Below, piece after piece: positions 50,703 through 58,939 of a stretch of DNA of 64,000 nucleotides. The stretch lies in NCBI GenBank assembly GCA_045653035.1, contig JAZOLO010000012.1, forward strand, positions 7,432-71,431. The letters run 5' to 3'. The DNA comes from RGIG6353 sp045653035 (GTDB taxonomy: Bacteria; Bacillota; Clostridia; Oscillospirales; SIG627). Position 1 is the first letter of the stretch; each line of letters begins with the position of its first letter. Made by a program: the position numbers and the translations under genes. The notes below the pieces were generated by a model. That model searched no databases. It worked only from the letters and a program-made list of their open reading frames with translations, and was not told the origin of the DNA.

Positions 50703-52913
50703 TTACTTTGTTGTACCGTCATAATTTACTGCTGAACCGTCAATTGTGTAGGTGTTTGTGCCCTCTTCAACAACAGTAACGTTAGCTTTGTAAGTACCGA
50801 GTTCTATAGGAGTTACGTTTTTGCCGGTAACGGTCACATTTTTAAGTGTAAGTGTAGTAGTTACACCGTAACTTGTAGTAGGACCTTTAAGACTAATTAC
50901 AGTTCTGTCATAAGTTGATTCTGAAGCGTCAAAATCAAAGGTACAGTTTTCAAAAGAGATGTCGCCGTAGATGTAATTGCTATTTGCATCTATCATTTCA
51001 CTTGTGTAATGAATGTGTCCGTAAGGATCGGTTAAAACGTTGCCTTCATCGTCATACATCTTGTATGAGCCTTCAAATGTACAACCGATAAATTGAACAT
51101 CAATTTCGCACGCTCCATTCATACCGGAAAGAATTACACCTGCATTAGTAAACGAACAGTCACTGAACACTATAGTGGTTTTTGTACCTGCATTGGCACG
51201 AAGTCTAATCATATCGTCACCATTGCCCACAAAGTCGACGTTTTCAAAGGTTGCGGTTGCACCCGCTGAAATATCAACAGCTGTCATATCACCACCATTT
51301 ACTACTTCACCGTTTTTAACTGTAACGGTAGCATTTGTAGGGATTGCCAAGCCACTTCCGCTTCCACTTGCAGGGCGAATTACACTATTATCATTGAGAT
51401 CAAAAGTTTTCCCGTCTTTAATAGTAAGCGTCATATTGCTTGAAGGAGCAAATTCAGTATTACTTAAATCAATATCTTCACCTGCAAGTATGTATGTTGC
51501 AGTTGAATCGGTGAGCTGATCTTTAATATCACTACCAGTTACAGGTGAAAGAACAATTATATCTGTATTATCAGCTTCTGCACCCATAGCAGTCTTAACT
51601 CTTGACGCTACAGTCTCGTTTACAACGTAGAACGTAATATCACTTGTGTTGGGGTTATTTGATTCACCATTGCAGAACCAGCAACTATTTCTGCCATTAA
51701 GAGTAGAAGGAATAAATGTTACGTCATCACCCTTAAGGTTAACAGTTCTAAGTTCTGTACAACCACGGAAGGCGTAGCCCTGAATAGCAGTATTTCCTTC
51801 AAAAGTAACAGTCTTCAAATTTGTCATATGCTGGAAGGCCGCTTCTTCAACAGTTGTTACAGATGCAGGAATAACAAGTTCTTCAACGCCTGCAGTCTGT
51901 GCAAATGCATTTTCTTCAATTATTGTAACACTTGAAGGAATTACAACGCTTTCAACATTGGTCTTATAGAACAGACGGTTGGGAATTGTAGTCATGCCTT
52001 CTGCAAGAACAATTTCTCCAATTGTTGCACCTTCAAGAGATTTGTATGCAGATGCAACGCCTGCAGGAATGGTAAGCTTATCAAGAGTAGCACCTACGAG
52101 AGCACCGCCGAGGTCATTGACCTCTGCAGGTACAACGTACTCACTACCGAGATTTTCAGGAAGAGCCATCAATCTTACTCTGCCGTAATAACCACTTTCT
52201 TCGTTATAGTAGAATACAGTAGATCCGTCCTCAAGAGTACGCGATATGCCGTTTTCTGCAGACTCTAATCCACCATCATACTGATCGTCAAAGCTGTCAT
52301 TTTCGGAGGTGAGCTGAGTTGCAAGAAGCTGAACGGAGAAGTCAGAGCCGATAGACTTATCCTGATAGTCGTTGTTTGCTTCTTCACGCATCTTAAGTGC
52401 GATAGTAACGATAACTTCATCTTTTCCGTCTTCTGCAAGAAGTGTGCCGCTTGCATTTGTGGGCATACCTGCAAGAACGTCGGCAAGAGTGCCTTCAGGT
52501 GTAACCTTGTCAAGATCCGCACGGTCTTTAACCTGTACTGCAGGGTCAACGAAATATACGTCGATAACGTCTGCTAGCTTACTAACTTCACCGTTAGCAA
52601 CGATATTAAGCTGATACTTGAGAGCAAGTGAGCCTTCGTTCGCAATCTTTACGTGTTTTACATCAACGTAGCCAGGCTCCCACTTGTCATAAGTGAAAAT
52701 AGGACCTTCAGAAGCGTCTTTCCAAGTAGCACTTGCGGGAGCTTCCGTGCCGTCTGCCCAGTACATCTCAACATCAAGTGTACCCGACTTGATAATGTTA
52801 TTCGACGAGGTTACAGAGTCGGTAAACCAAGCGAAGGTTGTTCCTATGAGCATTGAGAAGCACAAAAGAAGTGCTATGGCACTCATGAGGAGCGAGTGTT
52901 TTGTTGATTTCAT
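50703..52913 (-). CDS. SipW-type secreted protein: TasA-like, leucine-rich repeat and beta-helix domains
   Basis: 736 residues. Signal KHSLLMSAIALLLCFSMLIGT followed by TFAWFTDSVTSSNN, the SipW-type cleavage region (A-W-F-T-D). Residues 30-215 are a TasA/camelysin-like beta domain (KWEPGYVDVKHVKIANEGSLALKY). Residues about 225-420 hold BspA-type leucine-rich repeats (VVIPSSVTIIEENAF, LVIPASVTTVEEAAF). From about 460 to the end is a beta-helix-like region (TVKNGEV, ATATFENVDFVG, ISFENCTF). No sorting signal. Probably a surface adhesin built onto a fibre subunit. RBS AAGGAGA. Confidence 0.85.
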   Translation of the reverse strand: MKSTKHSLLMSAIALLLCFSMLIGTTFAWFTDSVTSSNNIIKSGTLDVEMYWADGTEAPASATWKDASEGPIFTYDKWEPGYVDVKHVKIANEGSLALKYQLNIVANGEVSKLADVIDVYFVDPAVQVKDRADLDKVTPEGTLADVLAGMPTNASGTLLAEDGKDEVIVTIALKMREEANNDYQDKSIGSDFSVQLLATQLTSENDSFDDQYDGGLESAENGISRTLEDGSTVFYYNEESGYYGRVRLMALPENLGSEYVVPAEVNDLGGALVGATLDKLTIPAGVASAYKSLEGATIGEIVLAEGMTTIPNRLFYKTNVESVVIPSSVTIIEENAFAQTAGVEELVIPASVTTVEEAAFQHMTNLKTVTFEGNTAIQGYAFRGCTELRTVNLKGDDVTFIPSTLNGRNSCWFCNGESNNPNTSDITFYVVNETVASRVKTAMGAEADNTDIIVLSPVTGSDIKDQLTDSTATYILAGEDIDLSNTEFAPSSNMTLTIKDGKTFDLNDNSVIRPASGSGSGLAIPTNATVTVKNGEVVNGGDMTAVDISAGATATFENVDFVGNGDDMIRLRANAGTKTTIVFSDCSFTNAGVILSGMNGACEIDVQFIGCTFEGSYKMYDDEGNVLTDPYGHIHYTSEMIDANSNYIYGDISFENCTFDFDASESTYDRTVISLKGPTTSYGVTTTLTLKNVTVTGKNVTPIELGTYKANVTVVEEGTNTYTIDGSAVNYDGTTK

Positions 52914-52936
52914 GTCTTTTCTCCTTTATTGTTATT

Positions 52937-54280
52937 TTATATTACTTCAGACGAAGCGGAAGCATTTTCTGCTTCGTCAGTAGTATCGGTGGGTGTTTCT
53001 GTTGTCTCGGGTGTTTCTGTTGTCTCGGGAGTTATTTCCTCATTGGTGTCAGTATCTTCATTGGTGTCAGTATTTTCGTTGGTGTCAGTGTCTACATCGG
53101 TGTCAGTGTCTTCATTGGTGTCGGTGTTTTCGTTGGTGTCGGTGTCTTCATTGATGTCGGTGTCTTCGTTGGTGTCGGTGTCTTCGTTGGTGTCAGTGTC
53201 TTCGTTGGTGTCAGTGTCTTCGTTGGTGTCGGTGTCTTCGTTGGTGTCAGTGTCTTCCTCCTGGGTAGTATTTTCAGGAAGCCTCCAATCAAGCGGAGGT
53301 ATCTTGATAATATCTCCTATAACAATAAGACTTCTGTCTTCAATATTGTTATAGTAAACAAGTTCATCAACGGTATTTCCGTATTTAACTGCGATATCGT
53401 AAAGTCTGTCACCATTTTTTACGACTACCTCAAGAGGTCTTTCTTCGGTAGACTCCTCAGTGGTTTCTTCGGTTGTATCCTCGATAGTTTCCTCAGTGCT
53501 TTCTTCGGTTGTATCCTCGGTAGTTTCCCCAGTGGTTTCTTCGGTTGTATCTTCGATAGTTTCCTCAGTTGTTTCCTCGGTGCTTTCCTCAGTGGTTTCC
53601 TCGATAGACTCTTCTATTTCTTCCTCTTCTTCTATTTCAAGAACCACGTCTATAACGTCACCGTCAGTTAGGAAGGTGTATGAGCTATTTCTCAAGCTAT
53701 ACGTACTTACATTGGAATATCCGTAATAGCTTGACGTACCCCAATGTGTTATAACGTCAATGTCAAGGTTGGCATTTAGGTTTACAATAAAGGAAACAGG
53801 GTCGTCGATTTTAATTTGCTTAGTAACGTAGCGGTCACCGTTGATATCAAGAACACAAAAGCCCGTTTGGGTAGTACCTGCATAAGAAATAGTTATTGCA
53901 TTACTGCCATTTCCAAGCGGAACATTATACGTAAATCCGCCTATTTTTTCGGCATCAATCGTGGTATGGGTACGTACGATAACGTTTTCTTCTGCTTCAA
54001 TAATTATTTCGGGGTTGTTCGGGTCGGTGGTGATCGTTTTTCGAACCTCTGTTGTTTCATAAGTATTCAGAGTTTCAATATTTACATCGAATTCCCCTGC
54101 AATTATAAAATTGTTTTTTGATTCAACACTTGCCTCAAAAAACGCGTATGCTGCAAAGGACATGAGAAACATACAGACAAGTATCAGGACGACCGATTTT
54201 GTTAAACGGTGCTGAAATTCTTTTTCGGAAAGCTTTTTCATGTTAGGGTCATGATTTATATTATCAAATTGTTTTTCCAC
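52937..54280 (-). CDS. SipW-type secreted protein with LysM domain and acidic repeats
   Basis: 447 residues, GTG start after AAAGGAG. A 27-residue cytosolic head, then a membrane/signal segment (SVVLILVCMFLMSFAAYAFF) followed by EASVESKNNF, a SipW-like junction with Phe-Phe in place of Trp-Phe. Beta domain to about 215, Glu/Thr-rich repeats (about 220-285), a LysM domain (VVVKNGDRLYDIAVKYGNTVDEL to GDIIKIPP, about 290-335) and a tail of about twelve DTNEDT repeats. LysM binds peptidoglycan, so this may tie the fibre to the wall without sortase. The acidic repeats could bind Ca2+ or act as spacer. Confidence 0.82.
   Translation of the reverse strand: MEKQFDNINHDPNMKKLSEKEFQHRLTKSVVLILVCMFLMSFAAYAFFEASVESKNNFIIAGEFDVNIETLNTYETTEVRKTITTDPNNPEIIIEAEENVIVRTHTTIDAEKIGGFTYNVPLGNGSNAITISYAGTTQTGFCVLDINGDRYVTKQIKIDDPVSFIVNLNANLDIDVITHWGTSSYYGYSNVSTYSLRNSSYTFLTDGDVIDVVLEIEEEEEIEESIEETTEESTEETTEETIEDTTEETTGETTEDTTEESTEETIEDTTEETTEESTEERPLEVVVKNGDRLYDIAVKYGNTVDELVYYNNIEDRSLIVIGDIIKIPPLDWRLPENTTQEEDTDTNEDTDTNEDTDTNEDTDTNEDTDTNEDTDINEDTDTNENTDTNEDTDTDVDTDTNENTDTNEDTDTNEEITPETTETPETTETPTDTTDEAENASASSEVI
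53037..53260 (-). repeat. 18-bp coding minisatellite (DTNEDT repeats)
   Basis: About twelve imperfect copies of an 18-bp unit encoding Asp-Thr-Asn-Glu-Asp-Thr at the C-terminus of the LysM protein. Near-identical units make copy number prone to change by slippage; the antisense frames here are open only because of this repeat. Confidence 0.9.
53441..53627 (-). repeat. 12-bp coding repeat (Thr-Thr-Glu-Glu type)
   Basis: Imperfect tandem codons for T/S-T-E-E with variants IEDT and TGET in the same gene, between the beta domain and LysM. Forms an acidic, extended linker. Confidence 0.85.
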
Positions 54281-54318
54281 AGTTTCGGTCTCCTTTCGGT
54301 TTGATTTCTATTAGTGTT

Positions 54319-54963
54319 TCAGTTTTTGATTTGTGTTGCAGAAACTATAACGTTCAAAAATACTTCGGGCTGATGGGGTGGCTCGTAGTTCGCCTCGTTT
54401 GTTACTTCCTCGGGCATTCTTACAACTATTGCAAGAAAACGCTCTCCGCCCTCGTCAAGATATGCTTCGTTTGTTGAGTAATAATCGAGTGTCTCATTTG
54501 CAACGTCCCGACAAAGCTCACGGGTTTTCACCTTTTCATAGGCTTCGTCAAAGGTGCTGCCCTCTGCTACACCAAAAAGCAAATGGTCTTGTAGCTTAAA
54601 GTAGTCGCCTTTTTTGTTTATACCCTCGGTATATTTAAAAACGCTTACAGCGGTATGCCAATTAAAAGGCACGTCTCCGTTATTCTTAATCTTTAGGTAT
54701 ACCACTTCGGTATAGCCAGGCTCGAAAAGAGCGTCTTTTTTGAAAAGCTCGGTGTCTTCGCGAAGCTCTTTCCAATCTCCGTTTGAATCCCTATAAAACA
54801 CCTCTAAATCAAAATCCGCTATATGAAATACGTTTTTGAGTTCAGGTGTAGTATCACGAAACCATGCAAGTGAGGCTCCTGTGCCTAAAACTCCCCATAG
54901 CACAAACAGACACAAGCTGAGGACAAATGCGATTCTCTTTACTTGTTTTTTCTTTACTGTCAC
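54319..54963 (-). CDS. SipW-type TasA/CalY-like secreted protein
   Basis: 214 residues, GTG start after GGAGG. Signal segment IAFVLSLCLFVLWGVLGTG, then ASLAWFRDTTPELKNVFHIADFDLEVFYRD: the A-W-F-R-D junction and following beta strands are those of camelysin/TasA proteins. FEPGYTEVVYLKIKNNGDVPFNWHTAV is the conserved central block. Probably a fibre subunit or cap; smaller than the other members and without extra domain. Between the LysM and TPDTG genes. Confidence 0.83.
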   Translation of the reverse strand: MTVKKKQVKRIAFVLSLCLFVLWGVLGTGASLAWFRDTTPELKNVFHIADFDLEVFYRDSNGDWKELREDTELFKKDALFEPGYTEVVYLKIKNNGDVPFNWHTAVSVFKYTEGINKKGDYFKLQDHLLFGVAEGSTFDEAYEKVKTRELCRDVANETLDYYSTNEAYLDEGGERFLAIVVRMPEEVTNEANYEPPHQPEVFLNVIVSATQIKN

Positions 54964-54984
54964 GCTTATCCTCCTTCAATCAAA

Positions 54985-56139
54985 TTATTTGTTTTCGTCC
55001 TTTTTCTTTTTTATAAGCACTATGAATATGAGCATCATCACTAAAGCCCCGACAAGCAGTGCCAGCCACAAGGAAAGGATTGAATTGTCTCCTGTGTCGG
55101 GTGTTGGCGGCTGAGGGGTATACGTTCGGTGAAAGCTTAAGGTGTAGGTACTCGTGCTTTCGTCAAGCTTGATTTCGGTATATTCATACTCACAGCCACC
55201 GTAGTGGGTTTCTCCCCTGTATGCTTTTTCAACCTCTCGGATATCGGGCAATGCTTCGACGTCACCCGATACAAAGAGGGTAATACTCGCGTCACGTGTG
55301 CCGTTGGTATAATAATCTGCCATGACTGTATAACGAAGATACACAGGCTGTGGCGGTGGGGGTGTCTCGGTACGGTCGTATCTTATGGTAAAGGTGTTTG
55401 TCTTGCTGTCAAATTCCGTACCTGTGTAGTTATATACATGCTCTCCGTATTGTCGGTGAGCTTCACTGTATCTGAGTACAATTTCCTCCACCTGTGGAAG
55501 CTTTTTTGCAAACCTATTCGCGTAAAGCGTCAAGGGCAAGGGATTATCTAAAGTGTCATCGGTATAATAATTTGCCTCTACTCTGTAGCTGACGTAGTCG
55601 GGTCTTGATGGATTAAGGGGTATTGTTCCTGTGGGGATTTCTTCCACCATAAACTCCCAGTCAAGGTAGCCTATTTTGTTTTCAAAGCTATTGTCAAGGT
55701 CGGTGGGAACAAAGAGAGTGACGTCGAGGTCTACCCACTCCCCTTTTGAAAGTGTGCCTATATGAGTCCAGTTTTGAAGACCGTCGGTTTCATCTGCTCT
55801 TGCATCAAAAAGGGTTTTATTGTCTGATATGACGGTGAGGCGGAGCTTTGACAAAAACTCCTCTGAGCCTTCTTCAGCACCGAGTGCTCTCATATAAATT
55901 CTTGCTTTTGAAAGGCTCTCGCCTACGTGCTTTACCGATATTCTTTGAGAGAGGGTGTCACCTGGCATGACGTTCTTAAATTCACCAAAAAGGTCGCTAT
56001 CGGAATATATGCTACCAGGATAAAACTCTATTTCTTCTTCATGCCCCTTAAAGCTTACAAGGGCATCGGCGGCTGTAGGGGTGATTGCAAGAACAAAAAA
56101 GAGAGTTAAAACAAAGAATAAAATCAGTTTTTTCTTCAT
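54985..56139 (-). CDS. Cell-wall-anchored surface protein with TPDTG sorting signal
   Basis: 384 residues. Classical signal peptide ending ADA, an N-terminal domain (FYPGSIYSDSDLFGEFKNVMPGDTL, VKHVGESLSKARIYMRALG), two repeats around YVSYRVEANYYTDDT and YLRYTVMADYYTNGT, then PQPPTPDTGDNS, a membrane helix (LSLWLALLVGALVMMLIFIVLI) and KKKK: a sorting signal. TPDTG fits class B sortase motifs of the PxTG type rather than LPxTG. Likely the wall anchor of the fibre, attached by the SrtB of this locus. Confidence 0.83.
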   Translation of the reverse strand: MKKKLILFFVLTLFFVLAITPTAADALVSFKGHEEEIEFYPGSIYSDSDLFGEFKNVMPGDTLSQRISVKHVGESLSKARIYMRALGAEEGSEEFLSKLRLTVISDNKTLFDARADETDGLQNWTHIGTLSKGEWVDLDVTLFVPTDLDNSFENKIGYLDWEFMVEEIPTGTIPLNPSRPDYVSYRVEANYYTDDTLDNPLPLTLYANRFAKKLPQVEEIVLRYSEAHRQYGEHVYNYTGTEFDSKTNTFTIRYDRTETPPPPQPVYLRYTVMADYYTNGTRDASITLFVSGDVEALPDIREVEKAYRGETHYGGCEYEYTEIKLDESTSTYTLSFHRTYTPQPPTPDTGDNSILSLWLALLVGALVMMLIFIVLIKKKKDENK

Positions 56140-56149
56140 ACGTCACCGC

Positions 56150-56713
56150 CTATTCTTCGGGCCAGCCGAGGGCGGTATACGTATCAGTTCCCACCACTTC
56201 GTTGTTTTTAGCCTGTACTGCGTTCGCTTTTACTGTCAGGGTAAGAGTCTTTCCTATATAGCTGTTATCTACCTTTGAGCCTACTATTTCAACGTGTGAG
56301 AAGACATTTGGGGTAGTTTCCCCTGCTTCAACAACTCCTTTATAGTAGTACCAGCCGTCGTGAAGCTCCCAATTATTTTCGTCGATATTCAGCTTAAAGG
56401 CGTCTTCTGCCGAAAGTGTCGCGGAGTCGATACCGTAAACCACCTTGACTCTTAGGTAAAATGGATTTGTACCAACGTTTTCGATGCTTACCTCTTTACT
56501 CACCACGTCGCCTGGGATTATGTAAACGCCCTCTTTTGGAAACTCTGTTCCCCCGTCTGTGGTTTCATGTATAGTCAGCTCAATATCTCCCGAGGTAACT
56601 ACGTTCACAGCTTTTCCAAAGGTAGTATAAAATGCAAGTGTACCTTGTGTGATAAAAGTCAGAAGCATTGCAACAAGTGATATTGTTAAAAGTCTTAGCT
56701 TTATTCTGCTCAA
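56150..56713 (-). CDS. SipW-type CalY/TasA-like secreted protein
   Basis: 187 residues, TTG start at 56713 chosen because AAAGGAGG lies 7 nt ahead and the signal peptide then begins SRIKLRLLTISLVAMLL. The junction is TLAFYTTFGKAVNVVTSGDIELTIHET, camelysin-like with Phe-Tyr. IIPGDVVSKEVSIENVGTNPFYLRVKV is the family's central block. Ends 10 nt before the TPDTG gene. The RNA element at 56742-56807 is just upstream of its binding site. Confidence 0.85.
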   Translation of the reverse strand: MSRIKLRLLTISLVAMLLTFITQGTLAFYTTFGKAVNVVTSGDIELTIHETTDGGTEFPKEGVYIIPGDVVSKEVSIENVGTNPFYLRVKVVYGIDSATLSAEDAFKLNIDENNWELHDGWYYYKGVVEAGETTPNVFSHVEIVGSKVDNSYIGKTLTLTVKANAVQAKNNEVVGTDTYTALGWPEE

Positions 56714-56741
56714 CGTAAAACCTCCTTTTGTAATTTTTTCA

Positions 56742-56807
56742 GCAATCAAAAGGCACAAAAGCCTTTATGCCCTTTGATTGCCGCCTATCCCTCGTTTGAG
56801 GGATAGG
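56742..56807 (-). ncRNA. Two-hairpin RNA element, copy 1
   Basis: On the minus strand: hairpin B CCTATCCCTC-AAAC-GAGGGATAGG (56807-56784), a CG linker, then hairpin A of 40 nt (56781-56742) with base GCAATCAAA/TTTGATTGC, inner helix GGCA/TGCC, a G-U and a U-G wobble at fixed places, and 10-nt tip. Copy 2 at 60573-60635 has the same plan. Lies about 28 nt before the start codon of the CalY-like gene. Not a riboswitch class I know. Confidence 0.75.
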
Positions 56808-56891
56808 ACGGACTTTTTGTTGTAAATTATCCCAAAGGATTCCACTGTACACCATCAGCAGTGTTTCCAGTAGAATTATTTCTTAGAAATT

Positions 56892-58913
56892 TTAATTCTG
56901 TGCCAAAATGTATTTTCCTTTTTCAGTTGAAGCTACGAATGTGCACTCTGCTCCGTTAGAGTCGGTAACGTCAAACGTGCAACCTTCAATTGTAACGCCG
57001 TCCACTTTGGATACTAGGTAATTACCACCAAAGGAAGAAAGAACAAAATTATCGATATTAATTTTTGTGTTTTTCATCTCAAGAGTGGAAGCTTGGTTAA
57101 GAGTTATTATAGCGGTGCTGTTTGTCTTGAAGGTGCCAACGTTGATCTCTGCACCATCGATAGAGATTGCGACTTTGCCATTGTTGTTTATAAGTGCAGT
57201 GCCAAGGTAATCAACGTTAACAACGGTGCCTTCACCAAGAGTAAGGTCTCCGTATACTTTGAAAGGATTGGGAGAAGCATTATCGCAACCCGTTACATTG
57301 ATGGTAACGTTTTTGATCAAAGTGCTACCGTATCCGAGGAGTACCGATGTATCGCCTCCTGATACGTTGATCTCAGCTCCGGCTGTGGAGGAGGTGATGA
57401 TTATGCTGGGATCAGAATCGCTACTGGACTGGAACATATTACCGCTAGAAGGTGCCGTTATGGTGTTACCGTTAAGGTCGATAACAACATCTTTTTTTGC
57501 TGTAAGAGTGTTGGTTAACTCGATGTTATCAGTCAGCACAATGTTGCCGCCGTCTGCAAGAGCATCCTTCAGATCATCAGCGGTGGAAACTAAATAATCG
57601 ATGAAGAAATACTTAGCACCGCCAAAACTTGTAGCCTCGGTGGTATAGTTGTATTCATCTGCGATATTTACAACACCGTTTTCGGCAGGAATGTTAACAC
57701 TGGCAATCTGATTCCAGATATCTCTGTTGTCACCTTCAATAGAGCCCTTGTTGAAGTTAACTGTAGCAGCTTGGGTTTTATTGTTGCTGAAAAGACGAAC
57801 ACCGGTGTAGGTACTGTAAATGGTTGCACCATCTACGTTAAGAGTTGTTGCACCGAGTGTTGAGTTTACATCAACACCGAAAGCCATATCAGAACCGCCG
57901 TTGTTAACAACGCTTACATTTTCGCCAAGAGTGAGTGTACCACCCTCAACAGAGAAAACTGAAGTGAGGTTATTCCAACCCATATTTGCACCGGTATGAA
58001 TGTGAGACACAGTACCGGTACCTTCTACGATAAGGTCACCCTTAACTACGAAGGCAGACTGGTTGCCACTGTCCTTTGTAGACGTACCGCTGATGTCATT
58101 GCCGTTAAGGTTAATCGTTGCGGTAACGCCCTTGGGAACATTGATAGACGAAATCTCGATATCCTCCATAAGAGCAATTGTTCCGCCTTCTGCTATTGCT
58201 GCAGCAAATTCATCTGCATTGGTAACGTAAGCGTCTGCATATACAGCATCCTCGTCATACTTCTCGTCGAAGCTGTCTTTCTCTGCAGTAAGCTGAGTTG
58301 CGAAAATTCTGATGTCGAATGCACCGCCGAGGTCAAGTCCCTGATATTTGTTGTCTGCAGTTTCCTGCATCTTAAGAGCGATACCGAGGTATGCTTCGTC
58401 ATCACCGCTACCGTCAACGTCGTCTTTTGCAAGAAGTGTGCCATTGGTAGTAGTTTCAATTGTGTTTACAAAATCTGCAACAGTACCTTTATAGTCCCAT
58501 GTTGCTACTGCTTCACGGTCGGTAGGATACGTTGTTGCTGTTGTGCTAACGTATACGTCGATAACGTCGGCAAGCTCAGAAAGAGCCTTTTCTGAAACAA
58601 ACTGTGCTACCCACTTGAGAGCAAGTGTGCCTTCGTTCTGAATTCTGAGAAGCTTCACGTCTGTGTAGCCAGGCTCCCAGTTGAGATAATTGAAGATGGG
58701 TGCTTTAGAGTCTTTGAGGGAAGTCCACGTTGTGGTTCCGTCCTCGTTCTTTACAAGAAGCTCAAGGTCTACCAAAAGTGTACCTGACTGGATTTTGTTG
58801 TTCGACGAGGTTACAGAATCTGTAAACCAAGCGAAGGTTGTTCCTATGAGCATTGAACAGCACAAGAGAAGTGCTATGGCACTCATAAGGAGTGAATGTT
58901 TTGTTTTTGTCAT
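56892..58913 (-). CDS. SipW-type secreted protein: TasA-like plus beta-helix domain
   Basis: 673 residues. Signal KHSLLMSAIALLLCCSMLIGT then TFAWFTDSVTSSNN, almost identical in protein and DNA to the genes at 50703 and 60649. TasA-like domain to about 225 (NYLNWEPGYTDVKLLRIQNEGTLALKW). The rest is two blocks of beta-helix-like sequence, each starting with a LADGG/AEGG region and 'TLTAKKDVVIDLNGNTI' or 'NVPKGVTATINLNGNDI' strands. Possibly a shaft or adhesin subunit. The 3' end may be frameshifted: another frame continues to a TAA at 56827 (see findings). RBS AAGGAG. Confidence 0.83.
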   Translation of the reverse strand: MTKTKHSLLMSAIALLLCCSMLIGTTFAWFTDSVTSSNNKIQSGTLLVDLELLVKNEDGTTTWTSLKDSKAPIFNYLNWEPGYTDVKLLRIQNEGTLALKWVAQFVSEKALSELADVIDVYVSTTATTYPTDREAVATWDYKGTVADFVNTIETTTNGTLLAKDDVDGSGDDEAYLGIALKMQETADNKYQGLDLGGAFDIRIFATQLTAEKDSFDEKYDEDAVYADAYVTNADEFAAAIAEGGTIALMEDIEISSINVPKGVTATINLNGNDISGTSTKDSGNQSAFVVKGDLIVEGTGTVSHIHTGANMGWNNLTSVFSVEGGTLTLGENVSVVNNGGSDMAFGVDVNSTLGATTLNVDGATIYSTYTGVRLFSNNKTQAATVNFNKGSIEGDNRDIWNQIASVNIPAENGVVNIADEYNYTTEATSFGGAKYFFIDYLVSTADDLKDALADGGNIVLTDNIELTNTLTAKKDVVIDLNGNTITAPSSGNMFQSSSDSDPSIIITSSTAGAEINVSGGDTSVLLGYGSTLIKNVTINVTGCDNASPNPFKVYGDLTLGEGTVVNVDYLGTALINNNGKVAISIDGAEINVGTFKTNSTAIITLNQASTLEMKNTKINIDNFVLSSFGGNYLVSKVDGVTIEGCTFDVTDSNGAECTFVASTEKGKYILAQN

Positions 58914-58939
58914 CGTTTTCTCCTTAAGTTGTTATTTTA

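Noticed and set aside
53037..53260. 18-bp repeats as a possible CRISPR or regulatory repeat
   Set aside because: The repeat is in frame and encodes DTNEDT units of the LysM protein; no spacers.
52901..53671. Long plus-strand reading frames rich in Gly/Val/Ser
   Set aside because: They are antisense to the LysM gene and stay open only because of the coding repeats; no ribosome-binding site and no sensible domains.
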